Translations under genes and position numbers: made by a program | In this document: positions 5,898 to 8,796 of the stretch, one piece after another | Layout of the letters: every line of letters begins with the position of its first letter | Position numbering within the stretch: position 1 is the stretch's first letter | DNA from: Candidatus Sigynarchaeota archaeon | Lineage (GTDB): Archaea > Asgardarchaeota > Jordarchaeia > Jordarchaeales > Jordarchaeaceae | Length of the DNA: 8,796 nucleotides | Assembly: GCA_030587505.1 (NCBI GenBank) | Contig: JAUQYY010000383.1 | Span: 1 to 8,796 of the forward strand | Direction of reading: 5' to 3' | The notes under the pieces: generated by a model | The model's input: the letters and a program-made list of their open reading frames with translations, nothing else | What the model was told of the DNA's origin: nothing | Database searches by the model: none

Positions 5898-6284
5898 TTA
5901 CTCTTTCTCCATAAGCTCGGTAAACGAGTCTCTTATGATTACACTCTTTCTTCGGTGTTCTTCCAAGTCCCATCTCTTTTCCTCAACTGGTGGCACATCC
6001 TTTCGAATCCTGTATGACTTCACGAAAATCAGCCATGAGACTCTGCTTCTGGTTGCAACAAATTTTTTCAACTGTTCAAAACCCTCTTCATCTAGGTACT
6101 CTTGGCAGAGTCTGTACAGTTTCTCCTCCGCAGCCCTGTCGTTTCTCACGAGACCACCTGCGGCGATTAGTATGTCTCTCTCAACCCAGTTTATTTTTCC
6201 CTCTTCGTACAACTGATTAGCGTGAGCAAGATTTCCGTTTATAATCGAGACAACCTCTCCGTACTCCAACTCCTCTAAAGGCAT
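5898..6284 (-). CDS. Unidentified 128-residue helical protein, operon partner of the TPR protein
   Basis: I do not recognise this protein. It is soluble, charged and predicted mostly helical, without signal peptide, metal motif or membrane segment. Visible landmarks are an N-terminal helix with HANQLYEEGKINWVERDILI, an alanine/glycine turn AAGG, a helix EEKLYRLCQEYLDEEGFEQLKKF, and the segment SWLIFVKSYRIRKDVPP, followed by a basic then acidic C-terminus. It has one cysteine only. ATG 6282-6284 is preferred over GTG 6285-6287 because AGAGGG at 6292-6297 is seven bases from the ATG. It is the first gene of the reverse operon: its stop is 14 bases before the start of the TPR/beta-sandwich gene. 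The arrangement suggests the two proteins act together, which is inference only. Confidence 0.75.
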   Translation of the reverse strand: MPLEELEYGEVVSIINGNLAHANQLYEEGKINWVERDILIAAGGLVRNDRAAEEKLYRLCQEYLDEEGFEQLKKFVATRSRVSWLIFVKSYRIRKDVPPVEEKRWDLEEHRRKSVIIRDSFTELMEKE

Positions 6285-6353
6285 CACACAACCCTCTTAC
6301 AAAACGGTGGAACCACAAACAACCCTTCGCCCGATAAAGAAAGGGTACAACAC

Positions 6354-6381
6354 ATACTTAACTACTCTAACCCTTTAATTA
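6354..6381 (-). promoter_or_regulatory. Possible promoter of the reverse two-gene operon
   Basis: On the reverse strand, CTAATTAAAGGG (6371-6382) and TTAAGTAT (6354-6361) are both TATA-like. They predict transcript starts near 6352 or 6332 and leaders of about 50-70 bases. Nothing decides between them. The same stretch is the only strongly A/T-rich part on that side of the divergent intergenic region. Confidence 0.25.
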
Positions 6382-6503
6382 GTTTTGTTGACAATAGACA
6401 CGCTTGACCGATACTCGGACAACCCCCCTACCTGAACGCAGCCTTCACAGTGCTCGCAAACAAGAAAGCAAATATAGTTTTCCCACAATTATTAGATAGA
6501 TAC

Positions 6504-6513
6504 CTATTAAATA
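6504..6513 (+). promoter_or_regulatory. TATA-like box of the first membrane-protein gene
   Basis: CTATTAAATA lies 57 bases before the ATG at 6570. A start about 25-30 bases downstream falls near 6530-6540, giving a leader of about 30-40 bases that would contain the 12-bp palindrome (6542-6553) and the GAGG ribosome site at 6558-6561. Confidence 0.5.
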
Positions 6514-6541
6514 GATGCTTTGTAGTTGCATCGGTTTAGCC

Positions 6542-6553
6542 CCGAAATTTCGG
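6542..6553. promoter_or_regulatory. Perfect 12-bp palindrome in the leader of the first membrane-protein gene
   Basis: CCGAAATTTCGG reads the same on both strands and lies just downstream of the predicted transcript start and five bases upstream of the ribosome site. The position suits an operator whose occupied state would block transcription. As RNA it could not form a good hairpin because it has no loop, so a protein-binding DNA site is the likelier role. Confidence 0.4.
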
Positions 6554-6569
6554 CAGCGAGGTTTTATAA

Positions 6570-7082
6570 ATGAGTGAAAGACCCTTAGGTTTGATAATTA
6601 TTTCGATTTTCCTACTTATTATGTCCATCGTTACCATAGCGGGCGGTTGTCTCTCCTACCTTATTCCTATGCTTAACTGGGAGAAAACAAGCCTCCTAAC
6701 AAGTCTCTTCCTCTACTACGGGTACTCACCCAACCTCTTAACGGCATGGGCTGCGATGTATCTGATCCATCTGCCCAGAACCACTCAGACGCTCATAACC
6801 ATGGTGGTTTTCTTCATCCTGGGGGGCGCGTTGTTCGTGTCGGCAATAGGTTTTTACCTGCTCAAAAAATGGGCTTTCTTCTTCACCGTCGCCTACGCCG
6901 TTTTCAACATAATCATTCCCTTCTTTCCACCAACCCTCAACCTCAACGTGATCTACGTCTTATTATCCTTGACGTCCAACACGCTGCTTGTTCAGTTCTC
7001 TTACTACGCTCCAGCGATAATCGGCTTTGCGCTTCTACTCTACCTTCCAGGAAACATTCGGAGCAGATTCGAACAGAAATGA
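6570..7082 (+). CDS. Four-helix membrane protein, paralog of the next gene
   Basis: This 170-residue integral membrane protein has hydrophobic segments at about 6-33, 73-97, 101-132 and 144-159. The N-terminal RPLGLIIISIFLL, the mid motif GGALFVSAIGFYLLKKWA and the C-terminal LLLYLPGNIRSRF correspond one by one to the protein encoded at 7239. The layout, an RP-x-G-x start with a short basic loop K-K/N-W-A between helices two and three, is common in small archaeal and bacterial membrane proteins of the DUF2127/DUF4064 sort; this family placement is from memory and unproven. No transport or catalytic motif is visible. The start is ATG with GAGG eight bases upstream. A separate promoter and palindrome precede it. 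Confidence 0.82.
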   Translation: MSERPLGLIIISIFLLIMSIVTIAGGCLSYLIPMLNWEKTSLLTSLFLYYGYSPNLLTAWAAMYLIHLPRTTQTLITMVVFFILGGALFVSAIGFYLLKKWAFFFTVAYAVFNIIIPFFPPTLNLNVIYVLLSLTSNTLLVQFSYYAPAIIGFALLLYLPGNIRSRFEQK

Positions 7083-7190
7083 AGGAAGGGGTCACATCTC
7101 CGCGCAGAAACAGGAAGTTCCCCTCTACAGGTTTGAAGCATCCGAGTCGGTAATAGCCACCGGTTGGTTTCAATGCCAACGGAAAGAAAT

Positions 7191-7199
7191 AATTAAATA
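7191..7199 (+). promoter_or_regulatory. TATA-like box of the second membrane-protein gene
   Basis: AATTAAATA lies in an A/T-rich stretch about 40-48 bases before ATG 7239. The expected transcript start near 7220 leaves a leader of about 20 bases with the strong ribosome site AAAGGAGGG (7224-7232). The second paralog can therefore be transcribed independently of the first. Confidence 0.45.
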
Positions 7200-7238
7200 C
7201 GTAAAATACTCTAATTCGCTAGGAAAGGAGGGTTACCT

Positions 7239-7799
7239 ATGTCCTATTATCGGCCCACGGGTGTCACCCTCATCGCGATCTTCTTACTGCTGAACGCGGC
7301 AGGGAGTGTGATTGCCGCGCTTTACTACCTAAGCATCGTACTTAGTCCGCCCCTCCTCCAAAGTGTGAGTTACACATACTATCCGTACTGGTTTCCCGGA
7401 CCCATTGGTTTTTTCCAGTACACTCTTCTCTACAATCTCTTAGTGTTTCAATCAATGTTTCCGTTGTTGTCCTCCCAAGTGATATTCTACCTCATTCTGG
7501 GCGTCTTGTTTGTACTAGCGGCTCTTGGACTTTGGAGAATGAAAAACTGGGCGCGGCTGGTAACCATATCGTACGCCATCCTAAGCGTAACTTTCTCATT
7601 TATTCCGTTCCTCCCGGCAACGGGTTACTATGGATATGGGTACAGCTTTTTCAACATTAACATCATAACCGTACTGTTGACCCTTCTTCCATCCCAGTAT
7701 GTGTTTCTTTCGTATTATCTCGTGATGTTAATTCCGTTGATTTTGGGAATAGTAATCCTCATGTATCTCAACGGAGATGTGAAATACGAATTCGAATAG
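7239..7799 (+). CDS. Four-helix membrane protein, paralog of the preceding gene
   Basis: This 186-residue integral membrane protein has hydrophobic segments at about 8-36, 79-98, 104-126 and 154-176. Residues 5-17 RPTGVTLIAIFLL, 85-105 around LGVLFVLAALGLWRMKNWA and 174-184 LMYLNGDVKYE line up with matching parts of the protein encoded at 6570, so the two arose by duplication. The loop between helices one and two (37-78) and the one before helix four are rich in tyrosine, proline, phenylalanine and glycine (e.g. SYTYYPYWFPGP, ATGYYGYGYSFF) and differ most from the paralog. The short positively charged loop at 100-106 suggests its side is cytoplasmic. A very strong ribosome site precedes ATG. 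The function is unknown. Confidence 0.82.
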   Translation: MSYYRPTGVTLIAIFLLLNAAGSVIAALYYLSIVLSPPLLQSVSYTYYPYWFPGPIGFFQYTLLYNLLVFQSMFPLLSSQVIFYLILGVLFVLAALGLWRMKNWARLVTISYAILSVTFSFIPFLPATGYYGYGYSFFNINIITVLLTLLPSQYVFLSYYLVMLIPLILGIVILMYLNGDVKYEFE

Positions 7800-7877
7800 G
7801 AATATCCAGGGTCTTGACTCGTTCCAGCGAAGATTTATCTGCGGTGAGTGTGTTTCCTTTCCTATAAGTGGTTTTGA

Positions 7878-8258
7878 GTGGCCGAGTTGAAGAATCAGTG
7901 TTCAAAGTGTGGCAGCACAGTCGGAGTAGAAGAAGTAAAGAAAAACGACGATGTTTTCCTCCTCTGCAAAAACTGTCGCGAGGGAAGAAGAATCACAATC
8001 AGAGACCTGCTCAACGAGATTCGATGGGACAAGAGGCATGACCCGGACTCGTACTCCGTGGTTTTTATCCACAGAACCGATGAGGGAAACACAAAGGAAA
8101 TCCCCTACTCATGCATCAAAGACATAGGCGGCGGCTTCTTCACCTACTCCTACAAGGGCGATGAGGGCACGATTCCCTTACACCGAGTGATTCGAATCAT
8201 AAACAAAAAGACGGGAGACATTCTCATAGACCGAGAACTAAAGAGAAGAAACGAGTAG
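7878..8258 (+). CDS. Zinc-ribbon plus DUF504 (MJ1316) domain protein
   Basis: The protein has 126 residues. C8-x2-C11 and C30-x2-C33 form a likely four-cysteine zinc ribbon. From about residue 41, RDLLNEIRWDKRHDPDSYSV begins a DUF504/UPF0248 domain that continues with VVFIHR, a conserved glycine-rich turn GGGFF, and the signature TIPLHRVIRI at 98-107. Pfam calls this the MJ1316 RNA cyclic group end recognition domain, following a comparative-genomics proposal that it binds RNA ends with cyclic phosphate. Biochemical support is limited as far as I know. Stand-alone DUF504 proteins are about 70-100 residues, so the zinc ribbon is an addition. Start GTG 7878 is the only reasonable one because the first cysteine pair begins at residue 8; the ribosome site is weak. 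An RNA-related role is inferred. Confidence 0.85.
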   Translation: MAELKNQCSKCGSTVGVEEVKKNDDVFLLCKNCREGRRITIRDLLNEIRWDKRHDPDSYSVVFIHRTDEGNTKEIPYSCIKDIGGGFFTYSYKGDEGTIPLHRVIRIINKKTGDILIDRELKRRNE

Positions 8259-8322
8259 AAACCTAGTCAGAATCCGCAAAAATATTCGCTCTCCCAGCGT
8301 TTCAAGACTTATTGGAGGTAAA

Positions 8323-8330
8323 GTTTATAG
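8323..8330 (+). promoter_or_regulatory. TATA-like box of the modE-like gene
   Basis: GTTTATAG lies 48-55 bases upstream of the preferred TTG start at 8378. Transcription would begin near 8350 and leave a leader of roughly 28 bases containing GGTGAT at 8368-8373, which matches the archaeal 16S rRNA 3' end. Confidence 0.5.
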
Positions 8331-8377
8331 TCTTGTTGTCTCCTTCATCCTTAGTAGTTTAATGTTGGGTGATTTTT

Positions 8378-8796
8378 TTGGATGTGGTCCCAAAGACAAA
8401 AATCTGGCTGGAGTTTGAGGGTGAGTCTCTTCTCGGTAAGGGTGGAGCCATGCTACTGGAGGCCATTGAGAGGGAGGGCTCCCTCACAAAAGCCGCGAAG
8501 AGTCTAAACATTTCCTACAGGTATGCCTGGGGATATCTGAGAAAAATCGAGAAGAGGCTGGGCAAGTCCGTGGTTGAAACCTTTAAGGGGGGAAGAGACG
8601 GTGGAGGCGGCATGAGGCTCACCCCCCTGGGCAGGTATCTTCTCCGCAAGTACAACCGCTTCGAAAATTTTGTCGGACAGGCGCTTGAGAATTCGGAGCT
8701 GTGGGAGGCGTGCGGCTTCTCCATCCCGGACAAAAACAGGTTAGACGGTCGAATAGTCAACGTGGAAAAAGGAGACGTAGCCGCCTTCATTCAGAT
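8378..8796 (+). CDS. ModE-family transcription regulator (3' end cut by window)
   Basis: The window includes the first 139 codons. Residues 7-70 form the ModE/LysR-type winged helix-turn-helix: KIWLEFEG, GKGGAMLLEAIEREGSLTKA, then the recognition part KSLNISYRYAWGYLRKIEKRL. The wing KGGRDGGGGMRLTPLG (70-85) is typical of the family. From about residue 118, KNRLDGRIVNVEKGDVAAF begins a TOBE (Mop-like) domain that in ModE binds molybdate or tungstate; the fragment ends inside it. The predicted role is repression or activation of Mo/W uptake or enzyme genes. Start TTG 8378 is preferred over GTG 8384 and GTG 8369 because GGTGAT (8368-8373) is correctly spaced and archaeal relatives begin a few residues before the K-x-W-L-E strand. 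The rest of the gene lies beyond the right edge. Confidence 0.88.
   Translation, partial: MDVVPKTKIWLEFEGESLLGKGGAMLLEAIEREGSLTKAAKSLNISYRYAWGYLRKIEKRLGKSVVETFKGGRDGGGGMRLTPLGRYLLRKYNRFENFVGQALENSELWEACGFSIPDKNRLDGRIVNVEKGDVAAFIQ

Noticed and set aside
5884..5973. N-terminal 30-residue extension of the TPR protein
   Set aside because: It lies almost wholly within the upstream gene, and a strong ribosome site is placed exactly for the ATG at 5881-5883.
6321..6377. Repeated AACCCTT-type hexamers and an ACCCTT/AAGGGT inverted repeat upstream of the reverse operon
   Set aside because: Short, imperfect and with irregular spacing; easily expected by chance in this base composition.
7027..7293. 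Forward frame bridging the two membrane-protein genes
   Set aside because: It overlaps both genes in another frame, lacks a ribosome site and encodes no coherent protein.
1..8796. CRISPR arrays, tRNAs, rRNAs, insertion sequences
   Set aside because: No regularly spaced repeats, cloverleaf patterns, rRNA segments, transposase motifs or terminal inverted repeats were found on reading both strands.

Overview
The window looks archaeal. Its proteins include an archaeal-type THUMP/Rossmann tRNA guanine-N2 methyltransferase (Trm14-like), the archaeal form of the GTPase EngB, a DUF504/MJ1316-domain protein, and an archaeal-style ModE regulator (winged HTH running into a TOBE domain). The signals agree: A/T-rich TATA-like boxes lie about 25 bases before expected transcript starts, Shine-Dalgarno sites are GGAGG/GGTGAT, some starts are GTG or TTG, and T-rich tracts follow genes. 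An HdrD/GlcF-type CCG iron-sulfur protein suggests an anaerobe, possibly euryarchaeal, but the lineage cannot be fixed from the sequence alone.

Layout. Bases 2-118 hold the last 38 codons of a forward gene, followed by an 8-bp hairpin with a GAAA loop and a pyrimidine-rich tract. Next is a standalone HdrD-like iron-sulfur protein (275-1384, +). A 314-base gap follows, holding a T-rich stop signal, a possible 14-codon ORF behind a strong ribosome site, an inverted repeat and a promoter. Then comes a lysine-rich 95-residue protein with a rubrerythrin-like hairpin that has lost one metal ligand (1699-1986, +). The trm14-like gene (2178-3341, -) is divergent from engB (3478-4125, +). A reverse two-gene operon follows: a small unknown protein (5898-6284) and, 14 bases later, a 553-residue TPR plus beta-sandwich protein (4222-5883).

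Divergent from that operon are two related four-helix membrane proteins in tandem (6570-7082 and 7239-7799, +). The first has a perfect 12-bp palindrome in its leader. After them come a zinc-ribbon/DUF504 protein (7878-8258, +) and the start of a modE-like gene (8378 to the window edge, +).

Most genes here appear to be separately transcribed. The only tight operon is the reverse pair at 4222-6284. No CRISPR array, transposase, rRNA or tRNA was seen. The parts most worth following up are the cytosolic TPR/DUF11-like protein with its small partner, the degenerate rubrerythrin-like basic protein, the zinc-ribbon/DUF504 fusion and the membrane-protein pair with its palindrome.
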